A stretch of 10,502 nucleotides of DNA, from NCBI GenBank assembly GCA_045538895.1, contig JAZQEH010000008.1, positions 1-10,502 of the forward strand, written 5' to 3'. The position numbers and the translations under genes were made by a program. Numbering within the stretch: position 1 is the stretch's first letter; each line of letters starts with the position of its first letter. The stretch comes from UMGS902 sp045538895 (GTDB lineage Bacteria > Bacillota > Clostridia > Oscillospirales > CAG-272). The notes beneath the pieces are model-generated. The model made no database searches. It saw only the letters and a program-made list of their open reading frames with translations, and was not told where the DNA came from. Shown in pieces: positions 1 to 6,242 of the stretch.

Positions 1-108
1 TACACCAATGCTATTCTTGGCAACACATCCCAGTCTGACACATTGAAGGCACTTGCACTTTCAATTCTCGACTATGCAGATGCTGCAGACGCTAAGTTCG
101 GCAACTAA
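1..108 (+). CDS. 3' end of a surface-protein gene, paralogue of the one at the right edge (partial)
   Basis: An open frame enters from the left edge and stops at TAA 106-108, giving 35 residues that start YTNAILGNTSQS and end DAADAKFGN. Every base is identical to the end of the minus-strand gene at 9445-9552, so this is the C-terminus of a second, inverted copy of that large surface protein or of a close paralogue. The rest lies outside the window, so neither full length nor function can be judged here. A terminator follows 10 bases after the stop. The frame is confirmed by identity to the right-hand copy, but the fragment alone carries no recognisable domain. It could also be a contig end created at a repeat. 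Confidence 0.8.
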   Translation, partial: YTNAILGNTSQSDTLKALALSILDYADAADAKFGN

Positions 109-130
109 TTCCTAAATCAAAAAAATCTCC
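1..130. repeat. Left arm of a long inverted repeat (matches 9423-9552)
   Basis: Bases 1-130 are the exact reverse complement of 9423-9552. Position k here pairs with position 9553-k, and the first mismatch is at 131. The arm covers the last 108 coding bases, the stop, the spacer and the start of the terminator stem. It reaches the window edge, so its real length is unknown and may be much greater. Confidence 0.95.
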
Positions 131-150
131 GCTTCGGCGGAGATTTTTTT
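119..150 (+). terminator. Rho-independent terminator of the left-edge gene
   Basis: The hairpin has arms TCTCCGC and GCGGAGA closed by a TTCG tetraloop, flanked by an A7 tract upstream and a T7 tract downstream. The A/T tracts extend the stem and make it usable from either strand. It starts 10 bases after the TAA of the plus-strand fragment. Confidence 0.92.
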
Positions 151-155
151 GCGTT

Positions 156-188
156 AAAAAAGGTATCGGCGTTGCCGATACCTTTTTT
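156..188 (-). terminator. Rho-independent terminator of the potABCD operon
   Basis: This is a perfect hairpin with arms GGTATCGGC and GCCGATACC and a 3-base loop, between A6 and T6 tracts. It lies 1 base beyond the potD stop on the minus strand. Its symmetric tracts let it act in both directions, so it separates the convergent left-edge gene from the pot operon. Confidence 0.92.
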
Positions 189-189
189 A

Positions 190-1404
190 TCAATAGTATT
201 TAGCACGTTTGCGCTTGCGTATTGCATGGAATGCACCGTATCCTGCAAGGGCAACTATAATCGCCACTGCAAGCACATACACGGTTTCACCCGTTGCGCT
301 ACTGATTTTAAGTTCTTCCCAAAGACTGTTTACAAGTGCAAGCATATTGCTATCAAGATTATGATAACTCATTGCATTGTAATTCGTCTTAAAATCAAAT
401 CCTTCTGGATAGAGAACGTCCATTGCCTCCTCGCCCATATCTTCTATATAAACTTCGCTTTCATAAACCGCCTTGTTAGGGCTTGCATAGTAAATATACT
501 CCGCATTAGCAATAGCAGGCTCCTCGGAAAGCATATAGTCGATATAAATATGAGCAAGCTCCTTGTTCGGGGCTCCTTTAGGAATACAGTAAGCATCAAC
601 AAAGAGATTGGTGGTAATTTCACCGTCATCATTTACAGGATAGTAAAAGCCGAGATCTTCGTTGTTGTCGAGCATAGAAAGATAGTCGCCCGCATAGTAA
701 GCAGAAACAGATGCCTCGCCAGACTCCATTTTGTTATAGATTTCATCCATAACATATCCTTGCACATACGGTTGCTGAACTTTCAGTTCATCGAGAGCTC
801 TTCTCCACTCTGCTTCATCGGTGGTATTTACTTCAATACCGAGCTTGTACATTGCAGTACCGAACGCATCACGCGAGTTGTTGAACTGCAAAATGCGACC
901 TTGATATTTTTCGTTCCACATAAGGTCCCATTTACCAGTATCTGCCTCGTCAATTACCGTAGAATTGTAAATAACGCCAACCATGCCGTAGGTGTACGGA
1001 ATCGAATACTCATTTGTTGGGTCATAATAGAGGGCTTTAAAATCATCGCTGATATTCGCATAATTGGGTATGCTTGAAAAATCAAGTTTTTCAAGCATAT
1101 CCTCGTCTATCAGACGTGCGATCATATAGTCAGAGGGGATAACCACATCGTAACCTGATGCACCGCTTTTCAGCTTTGCATACATGTCTTCGTTGGAGGC
1201 ATACGTAGTATATATAACCTCGATTTCCTCGCCGTACTTTTCAAAATAATACTGCTCAAATGCAGCATTTGAGTCAAGCGAACCCTCGCTGCCATCAGAA
1301 ATGTATTCGCCCCAGTTATAAACGTTGACAACCTTTTTGTCGCCACTTGAACTGCATCCAGAAAGCAACAGACAAAGTACAAAAATCAAAGCAAGTTTCT
1401 TCAT
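190..1404 (-). CDS. potD: Spermidine/putrescine ABC transporter substrate-binding lipoprotein PotD, with extra C-terminal TM helix
   Basis: This is the extracellular binding component (404 aa) of a polyamine importer, predicted to capture spermidine or putrescine and deliver it to PotBC. The N-terminus is a lipoprotein signal, MKKLALIF followed by the lipobox LLSGC with lipidated Cys17. The mature part opens with NVYNWGEYISDG, typical of PotD/PotF proteins, and later has SGYDVVIPSDYMI and the IPYTYG segment. The start overlaps the potC stop by 4 bases (ATGA), and GAGGGC lies just upstream as a plausible ribosome binding site. An oddity is the tail: after the binding domain the protein continues with a hydrophobic helix at about 375-395 and a basic end, RKRKRAKYY. 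Usual PotD proteins lack this. The polyamine assignment rests on family resemblance and the potABCD gene order; exact substrate preference cannot be read from sequence. Confidence 0.93.
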   Translation of the reverse strand: MKKLALIFVLCLLLSGCSSSGDKKVVNVYNWGEYISDGSEGSLDSNAAFEQYYFEKYGEEIEVIYTTYASNEDMYAKLKSGASGYDVVIPSDYMIARLIDEDMLEKLDFSSIPNYANISDDFKALYYDPTNEYSIPYTYGMVGVIYNSTVIDEADTGKWDLMWNEKYQGRILQFNNSRDAFGTAMYKLGIEVNTTDEAEWRRALDELKVQQPYVQGYVMDEIYNKMESGEASVSAYYAGDYLSMLDNNEDLGFYYPVNDDGEITTNLFVDAYCIPKGAPNKELAHIYIDYMLSEEPAIANAEYIYYASPNKAVYESEVYIEDMGEEAMDVLYPEGFDFKTNYNAMSYHNLDSNMLALVNSLWEELKISSATGETVYVLAVAIIVALAGYGAFHAIRKRKRAKYY

Positions 1405-2210
1405 TTCTTTGCCCTCGCTTTCTTCTTTGTACCGTCACCCTGTGCCAGATTTGAAAGAATAAGCAACACAAGCACAGCGATAAAGATAAGAGTTGAAAGT
1501 GCGTACATGTCAGGAGTAACACGCTTCTTCGTCATCGAATAAATACGTATAGGCAGAGTTTCAAAGCCATTGCCCGTAGTAAAATAACTGATAACGAAAT
1601 CGTCAAGAGAAAGAGTAAACGCCATTATAAATCCGGAAATGATACCGGGAATAATAGCAGGCAATTCAACCTTGCAGAAAGCCTGAAAAGGCGTACATCC
1701 AAGGTCCATTGCCGCCTCTGTAAGATGCTTGTCCATCTGCTTTATCTTCGGCGTTACCGAAAGAATAACGTACGGCAGATTGAACGTAATGTGTGCGATA
1801 AGCACCGTCCAGAAGCTAAGGCTCTGCGACATGCCAAGTTTTGCGGTTACAAATACGAAAAGCAGCATCATCGTGATACCGGTTACAATATCGGGATTCA
1901 TCATCGGAATATTTGTTACAGTATTTATCGTGCTCTGTGCATATTTGTTTTTCAGTTTTGAAATACCCACCGCCGCAACCGTTCCGATAACCGTTGCGAT
2001 AATCGAGGATGAAACGGCAAGCACAAGCGTGTTTTTCAGCGCCTCAAGCGTTGCAGGGTCATTGAACAGTTCCTTATACCAGTAGGTAGAAAATCCCGTA
2101 AAAACGCCCGTAGAATTGCTCGAGTTAAACGAGAACAGCACCATAACCGCAATCGGTGCATAAAGAATAGTAAATATGAGTGCAGTGTATACCTTTGAAA
2201 GTGCTTTCAT
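1401..2210 (-). CDS. potC: Spermidine/putrescine ABC transporter permease PotC
   Basis: One of two membrane permeases of the polyamine importer, 269 aa with about six hydrophobic segments. The binding-protein-dependent permease EAA loop is clear at about 165-190 (EAAMDLGCTPFQAF, then LPAIIPGIISG), where the ATPase docks. Downstream, SLDDFVISYFTTG is typical of PotC/YdcV-type permeases. The start is ATG 2210, preceded by GAGGGGAG. The first base of the potB stop region overlaps this start (ATGA, 4 bases), and the potC stop overlaps the potD start in the same way, so translation is probably coupled. The C-terminus is a short lysine-rich cytoplasmic tail (KKKARAKK). Length and topology are normal for the family. 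Confidence 0.93.
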   Translation of the reverse strand: MKALSKVYTALIFTILYAPIAVMVLFSFNSSNSTGVFTGFSTYWYKELFNDPATLEALKNTLVLAVSSSIIATVIGTVAAVGISKLKNKYAQSTINTVTNIPMMNPDIVTGITMMLLFVFVTAKLGMSQSLSFWTVLIAHITFNLPYVILSVTPKIKQMDKHLTEAAMDLGCTPFQAFCKVELPAIIPGIISGFIMAFTLSLDDFVISYFTTGNGFETLPIRIYSMTKKRVTPDMYALSTLIFIAVLVLLILSNLAQGDGTKKKARAKK

Positions 2211-3034
2211 GCAACCACACTCCCCTCTTCATCCGAATAACGATTCATAATCGCCATGGAAATCAGAATAACTATCATAAGCACAAGCGACATCGCCGCA
2301 CCGAGATTATAGTTATATGCGGTCTGGAACTGGCGTTCAATAGTATCACCGATAAGGTCAAAACTGCTTCCGCCAAGTTTTTGCGAAATATAAAACGTAC
2401 TTACAGACGGTACAAACACCATGGTGATGCCCGAAATAATGCCGGAACGTGAGTGAGGCATTACAACCTTGAAAAATGTCTGCACAGGTGTGCATCCAAG
2501 GTCTGCCGCCGCCTCAAGCTGACGGCTATCAAGCTTTGAAAGCACTGTATGAATCGGAAGCACCATGTACGGCAAATAGTTATACACCATACCGAAAATA
2601 ACCGCGCCGTCAGTATTTATCATGTGAATGGGATTAAGTCCGAGGTTCGTCAGAATACTGTTGACAAATCCCGTATCCTCTATTATCGCCATGATAGAAT
2701 ACGTACGAATCAGAAAATTCATCCACATCGGAAGCATGATAAGCATAATGTAAATCTTCTGACGCTTGGGATTGGCACGTGATATAGCATATGCAAGCGG
2801 ATATGCTATCAGCAGGCAAATTGCGGTTGCAACAAGTGCAAATGCACCCGAGCGTGCAAAAATCGTGAGATAACTGGGGCTGGAAAGCTCCAGAATATTA
2901 CTCATAGTAAACGCACCGCTTGAATCTGTAAACGCATAGTAAAAAACGAAAAGCATCGGTGCAATTATAAAGAGTATTGCCCAAAGAACATGCGGCGCCG
3001 CCATAAGACGTGCCATAAGCGGCTTATTCTGCAT
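2207..3034 (-). CDS. potB: Spermidine/putrescine ABC transporter permease PotB
   Basis: The second permease of the polyamine importer, 275 aa from the chosen start. The EAA loop is at about 174-200 (EAAADLGCTPVQTFF, then MPHSRSGIISG). An upstream stretch, PMWMNFLIRTYS, and the following segment NYLPYMVLPI are typical of PotB. I chose ATG 3034 (MQNKPLMARL) rather than the in-frame ATG at 3073, because GAGGAGG sits about 9 bases before it. The earlier start would also bury about 50 bases in potA. With this start the gene overlaps the last 11 bases of potA. It follows potA and precedes potC in the classic potABCD order. PotB and PotC are expected to form the heterodimeric channel in the cytoplasmic membrane. 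Confidence 0.92.
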   Translation of the reverse strand: MQNKPLMARLMAAPHVLWAILFIIAPMLFVFYYAFTDSSGAFTMSNILELSSPSYLTIFARSGAFALVATAICLLIAYPLAYAISRANPKRQKIYIMLIMLPMWMNFLIRTYSIMAIIEDTGFVNSILTNLGLNPIHMINTDGAVIFGMVYNYLPYMVLPIHTVLSKLDSRQLEAAADLGCTPVQTFFKVVMPHSRSGIISGITMVFVPSVSTFYISQKLGGSSFDLIGDTIERQFQTAYNYNLGAAMSLVLMIVILISMAIMNRYSDEEGSVVA

Positions 3035-4142
3035 CCCCCGTACCCTCCTCGACATTCTCGTCAAGCTCATCAAAGTAGGTCGAGTAGTCGCCGTACAGAT
3101 TGGAGTACTTCGACTTTTTCATAACATGAATTTCCTCAGGAAGAATGCGAAGTCCGACAACTTTGCCGGGCTCTGCATAGTCGGTGGTCTGAATCATCCA
3201 CTTAAAGCCATCCACGTCTACAATTATCTCGTAGTGAACGCCCTTGAATGTCACCGTGTCAACAACACCGTGAATCGGTACGCTATCAACATCAACCATA
3301 TCAACGTCCTCGGGACGGATTACAACGTCAACAGGCTCGTCCTTTGCAAAGCCTTTGTCAACGCAGCGAAGTGTCTGTCCTGCGAACTCTACAAGCTCAT
3401 CGGCGTGCATAATACCGTCAAGAATATTACTTTCGCCGATAAAGTCAGCTACGAAAGCGTTGGCAGGCTCGTTATATATATCCTCAGGAGTGCCAATCTG
3501 CTGAATTACACCGTTATCCATTACAACAACGGTATCGCTCATAGAAAGTGCTTCCTCCTGGTCATGTGTTACATAAACAAAAGTAATGCCGAGTCTTTGC
3601 TGAATCTTCTTAAGTTCAACCTGCATGTCCTTACGAAGTTTAAGGTCGAGCGCACCAAGAGGCTCGTCAAGCAGAAGCACCTTTGGTTCACTTGCAAGCG
3701 CACGTGCAATAGCAACACGCTGCTGTTGTCCGCCCGAAAGAGTTTCGATATTGCGGCGTTCAAATCCCTCAAGGTTCACAATGCGAAGCATTTCCTTTAC
3801 CTTTGCAGAAATCTCTTCATCGCTCTTTTTGGCAAGTCGTAGAGCAAACGCAACGTTCTCATATACGTTAAGGTGCGGAAAAAGTGCATACTTCTGGAAC
3901 ACCGTATTTACCGTACGCTTATACGGCGGAAGGTCGTTTATTCTCTTGCCGTCAAACAAAACATCGCCCTCATCGGGAGTTTCAAAGCCGCCGATGATGC
4001 GGAGCGTTGTGGTTTTGCCGCAACCGGACGGGCCTAAAAGCGTAACGAATTCTTTGTCGCGGATATAAAGGTTTATACCTTTAAGCACAGCGGTATCATC
4101 ATAAGATTTTGCAATGTTTACAAGTTCAATAAGCTTGTTCAT
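3024..4142 (-). CDS. potA: Spermidine/putrescine ABC transporter ATP-binding protein PotA
   Basis: The cytoplasmic ATPase that powers the polyamine importer, 372 aa. Motifs in order are Walker A GPSGCGKT at 37-44, Q-loop Gln83, ABC signature LSGGQ at 135-139, Walker B LLLDEP at 156-161 and switch His193 in THDQEEALS. A TOBE-like regulatory domain covers about 270-340 (VIRPEDVDMV to LRILPEEIHVM). The start is placed at MNKLIELVNIAKSY because family members begin there. The frame stays open upstream, and an ATG at 4163 has AAAAAGG too close to be ideal, so the exact start is somewhat uncertain. It is the first gene of the operon, with a strong promoter at 4225-4253 and a roughly 75-base leader carrying an inverted repeat. 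No regulator gene is seen next to it. Confidence 0.94.
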   Translation of the reverse strand: MNKLIELVNIAKSYDDTAVLKGINLYIRDKEFVTLLGPSGCGKTTTLRIIGGFETPDEGDVLFDGKRINDLPPYKRTVNTVFQKYALFPHLNVYENVAFALRLAKKSDEEISAKVKEMLRIVNLEGFERRNIETLSGGQQQRVAIARALASEPKVLLLDEPLGALDLKLRKDMQVELKKIQQRLGITFVYVTHDQEEALSMSDTVVVMDNGVIQQIGTPEDIYNEPANAFVADFIGESNILDGIMHADELVEFAGQTLRCVDKGFAKDEPVDVVIRPEDVDMVDVDSVPIHGVVDTVTFKGVHYEIIVDVDGFKWMIQTTDYAEPGKVVGLRILPEEIHVMKKSKYSNLYGDYSTYFDELDENVEEGTGDAE

Positions 4143-4178
4143 TTTCTTAGAGTTTATACACATCCTTTTTAACCGATT

Positions 4179-4212
4179 AAGTAGCAAAAGAGAGCACTTC
4201 CCCATGCTACTT
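4179..4212 (-). promoter_or_regulatory. Inverted repeat in the potA leader
   Basis: Arms AAGTAGCA (4179-4186) and TGCTACTT (4205-4212) are exact complements separated by 18 bases. They lie between the potA promoter and its start codon, so the transcript would fold into a stem-loop. It has no following U-tract and so does not look like a terminator. It could be an operator or an mRNA structure; the function is unknown. Confidence 0.45.
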
Positions 4213-4224
4213 GTGTTGATATTC

Positions 4225-4253
4225 ATTATATTAAAAATACATGCAAATTGCAA
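4225..4253 (-). promoter_or_regulatory. Sigma-A type promoter of potABCD
   Basis: Read on the minus strand, TTGCAA (4248-4253) and TATAAT (4225-4230) are separated by exactly 17 bases. This is a perfect -10 box and a good -35 box. It lies about 83 bases before the potA start and is the only strong promoter seen for the operon. Confidence 0.8.
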
Positions 4254-4337
4254 TAGTTTTCTGCAAAATAGTACGCTTTTTTTCTTAAAAATTCGCGAAT
4301 CGCCCAAATCTGCCATTATTAACCGCGATTATCCTCG

Positions 4338-4387
4338 CAAATGCTCGTTTTTTCTCCCAAATACTCTCAAATGCTCGTTTTTTCTCC
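4338..4387. repeat. 20-bp direct repeat at the 3' end of the M50 protease gene
   Basis: CAAATGCTCGTTTTTTCTCC occurs at 4338-4357 and again, exactly, at 4368-4387, with a 30-base period. The second copy encodes the last residues and the first stop base region of the M50 gene (GEKTSI then TGA). The first copy is noncoding downstream sequence. It looks like a small local duplication of the gene's end. Two copies and no protein-coding role give no basis to call it a CRISPR or other functional array. Confidence 0.85.
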
Positions 4388-4966
4388 TAAAACCGCCATT
4401 TCAATCATTTTTGCATTGTTTCCGAACAAATACACCGAAAAAAGCAACGGATATATGCCGCATTGCGAGGTTAAAAGCATATACGAAGCAAGAAGAAAGA
4501 TTAAAAATCCAAATAAATATGATATAGCCGCACCGAAACGGTAGGCCGTGTCCGGACCTTTAATCGCAGTTATTGCAATGCTAATCAATCTGCCGCCGTC
4601 AAGCGGCATGGTGGGAATTAAATTTATCATAGCAAGTGCAAGGCTGACAGCACCGAACTCAACAAAAACGCCGGTCACAAAAGAAAGAGCGAATGACAAA
4701 AGGTTTATTGCACACCCTGCCACACTCACGATAGCCTCACCGCCTACCGTAAGTGTGTTTTCGTCATACTCAATGCAAAGACCGAACGGAGCCGCACCGA
4801 AGCTTTTTATTCTGCCGTCAAGCAGTTTCAACGCCACAAGATGCGCACTTTCGTGCATAAAAATCGCAATAGCAAGCGGCAGCATCAACTCTCCGCTTGC
4901 TATGCAAAAAAGTACCGGCGGCATAGTGCATATAAAAATGTGCAAAGCTCTATTCAGCATCTTCAT
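4367..4966 (-). CDS. M50 family (site-2 protease type) membrane metalloprotease
   Basis: A small polytopic membrane protein (199 aa) of the M50 zinc protease family, which cuts substrates inside the membrane. The zinc/catalytic motif HESAH is at 38-42 within a hydrophobic segment. The second family motif, NLIPTMPLDGGR at 115-126, supplies the third ligand Asp123. Size and layout resemble the minimal SpoIVFB-like group, with no PDZ or CBS domain. The start at ATG 4966 lies within the end of the upstream small-protein gene (about 17 bases overlap), so the two are probably co-translated. The ribosome binding site is weak (AAGG about 13 bases away), and the second ATG, two codons on, is an alternative. 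No clear terminator follows. Its target is unknown; spore or stress signalling would be a guess. Confidence 0.85.
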   Translation of the reverse strand: MKMLNRALHIFICTMPPVLFCIASGELMLPLAIAIFMHESAHLVALKLLDGRIKSFGAAPFGLCIEYDENTLTVGGEAIVSVAGCAINLLSFALSFVTGVFVEFGAVSLALAMINLIPTMPLDGGRLISIAITAIKGPDTAYRFGAAISYLFGFLIFLLASYMLLTSQCGIYPLLFSVYLFGNNAKMIEMAVLGEKTSI

Positions 4967-5240
4967 ATAGCTTATTATACCTTTCTATATACGCTGCTGC
5001 TTCATCGACAAGGTCAACGTCCTCCTCTACTGTTTCATGCTCCTCAAAGCCAAAAAACGCCGCCACAGCCTCGTTTTCATCAATGAATTCACATACTTTT
5101 TCGGAAAATACCGCAAGTGCTCCGTATTCAGCATTCTCCTGCAAACCGCCATACATATTGACCGACATCACAAACACGCTTACAAGCATCAAGGTAAGCA
5201 CTATCAGCACCGCCCCCTCAAAACGTGTGTTTTTACTCAC
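4950..5240 (-). CDS. Small single-TM protein of unknown function, paired with the M50 protease
   Basis: I do not recognise this 96-aa protein. The start is GTG 5240, chosen because AAGGAGG lies 8 bases before it. The only upstream in-frame ATG (5333) lies beyond the previous gene's terminator and inside that gene. The protein has a hydrophobic helix at about 9-30 (GAVLIVLTLMLVSVFVMSVN) after a short basic N-terminus. An acidic, largely helical outer or soluble part follows, rich in Glu/Asp/Ala (ENEAVAAFFGF, EEDVDLVDEAAAYIE). It overlaps the M50 protease start by about 17 bases. The architecture is compatible with a divisome or stress-type one-pass protein or a partner or substrate of the protease, but only the pairing is seen, not the function. 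Confidence 0.75.
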   Translation of the reverse strand: MSKNTRFEGAVLIVLTLMLVSVFVMSVNMYGGLQENAEYGALAVFSEKVCEFIDENEAVAAFFGFEEHETVEEDVDLVDEAAAYIERYNKLYEDAE

Positions 5241-5280
5241 TGTAATCGCCTCCTTGCTTGATTGTATGCGAAAGCAAACA

Positions 5281-5306
5281 AAAAAAGAGCCTTTCGGCTC
5301 TTTTTT
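5281..5306 (-). terminator. Rho-independent terminator after the DUF368 gene
   Basis: The hairpin has arms GAGCC and GGCTC with a 4-base loop, between A6 and T6 tracts. It begins at the stop codon of the DUF368 gene, overlapping it by two bases, and separates that gene from the small-protein/M50 pair. Confidence 0.9.
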
Positions 5307-6141
5307 AGCTATTTTTCTTTTCCAATTTATCAAATATCATTGCTACAGCAAAACCGCAGGCAAAAAGCGAAAGCTGTACCAGAAACGATTTTATACTCGG
5401 AAACGACGTAGGAATAAGCGGAATAGTAGTAGCAACTACAACGCCTATTATAATATGCGACATTATAGAAAACTTTTTTTCATAAAGCATGCTTATGCAT
5501 TTTGAAAGAAGGATCAAAGCAACGGCTCCGCCAATTCCGACAGGAATAAGCACCGAAAAATCAATGCTTCGCACACCGTTTATGAGCGGTTCAAACAAAC
5601 CGAAAAATTCAAGAATCGTATATGCACTTAGTCCGGGAAGCACGATGCTTATACCGAAAACCACACCGGTAACTACATACCACCCAAAAGACGCAACAAC
5701 TTCAAACGAAGAAAAATGCTTAAAATACATCAGCAGCAAAAACAAAACAGTAAAACTAACAAAAAACGCTACGTACGAACCAACTGTGCGTTTTTCTTTG
5801 CCTGCACTGCGGACAAGTGCGGGGAGCGTACCTATAATAAGTCCGACGAAAACGCATTCCGCAAGGCTTTTATAGTTCTCCATAACAGAGCCAAGCACAT
5901 TTACGATAAGCACAAAGCCTGCGAGTGCGCCAAGCCCTACAGGAAGCAGGAGCTTCCAATGCTCTTTTATCTTTTTAAACGGCGACGCAAGCAATTCCAT
6001 AAGAGGTTTGTATATACCGAATATAACGCAAAGGACACCGCCGCTCACACCCGGCAAAATGCCACTACCACCAAGCAATACCCCTTGCAGGAAACAGAGA
6101 AATGCGTTTTTTGTATTCTTTTTATTAACCGCCTTTTCCAT
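5305..6141 (-). CDS. DUF368 (PopT-type) polyprenyl-phosphate translocase
   Basis: A polytopic membrane protein (278 aa) of the DUF368 family. Members have been shown to return undecaprenyl phosphate, the lipid carrier for cell-wall precursors, across the cytoplasmic membrane. The defining motif GILPGVSGGVLCVIFGIY is at 27-44. A second, related half-motif, VLPGLSAYTILEFFGLFEPL, is at 168-187, consistent with the internal repeat of the family. Length is normal and several further hydrophobic segments follow. AAAGGCG lies just before ATG 6141 as a ribosome binding site, and a TATAAT at 6166-6171 could be a -10 box, although no convincing -35 is seen. It has its own terminator, so it seems to be a single-gene unit. 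Transport by this member is inferred from the family. Confidence 0.88.
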   Translation of the reverse strand: MEKAVNKKNTKNAFLCFLQGVLLGGSGILPGVSGGVLCVIFGIYKPLMELLASPFKKIKEHWKLLLPVGLGALAGFVLIVNVLGSVMENYKSLAECVFVGLIIGTLPALVRSAGKEKRTVGSYVAFFVSFTVLFLLLMYFKHFSSFEVVASFGWYVVTGVVFGISIVLPGLSAYTILEFFGLFEPLINGVRSIDFSVLIPVGIGGAVALILLSKCISMLYEKKFSIMSHIIIGVVVATTIPLIPTSFPSIKSFLVQLSLFACGFAVAMIFDKLEKKNS

Positions 6142-6214
6142 ATTTCGCCTTTCATTTCATAGATAATTATATTTTGTATATAACATAGTAATGTGATTTA
6201 CCATATTACTCTAT

Positions 6215-6242
6215 AAAAAAGAGAGCCTCAGCTCTCTTTTTT
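6215..6242 (-). terminator. Rho-independent terminator ending the RiPP-like operon
   Basis: Arms GAGAGC and GCTCTC with a 4-base loop sit between A6 and T6 tracts. The stem overlaps the radical SAM gene's TGA (6228-6230). Symmetric tracts make it potentially bidirectional. It cleanly closes the peptide/SLH/kinase/radical SAM operon. Confidence 0.92.

Noticed and set aside
172..1077. Long plus-strand open frame (301 codons) opposite potD
   Set aside because: It is the antisense shadow of the PotD gene; it has no ribosome binding site, no family resemblance and low-complexity Ile/Val/His-rich composition.
3126..3842. Plus-strand open frame (238 codons) opposite potA
   Set aside because: Shadow of PotA; the minus strand has all ABC ATPase motifs in order and this frame has none.
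4291..4300. Perfect palindrome ATTCGCGAAT upstream of the potA promoter
   Set aside because: Ten bases is short enough to occur by chance and it has no partner copy in the window; not strong enough to call an operator.
4338..4387. Possible CRISPR or tandem-repeat array
   Set aside because: Only two copies, one of them coding, with a 10-base gap; there are no further units or cas genes.
4367..4966. M50 protease as the leader peptidase of the RiPP-like operon
   Set aside because: It is in a separate transcription unit, two terminators away, with an unrelated gene between; M50 enzymes act within membranes, while the peptide has no membrane segment.
4950..5333. Longer 127-codon version of the small membrane protein
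   Set aside because: Its ATG lies inside the preceding gene and beyond that gene's terminator; GTG 5240 with an ideal AAGGAGG is far better.
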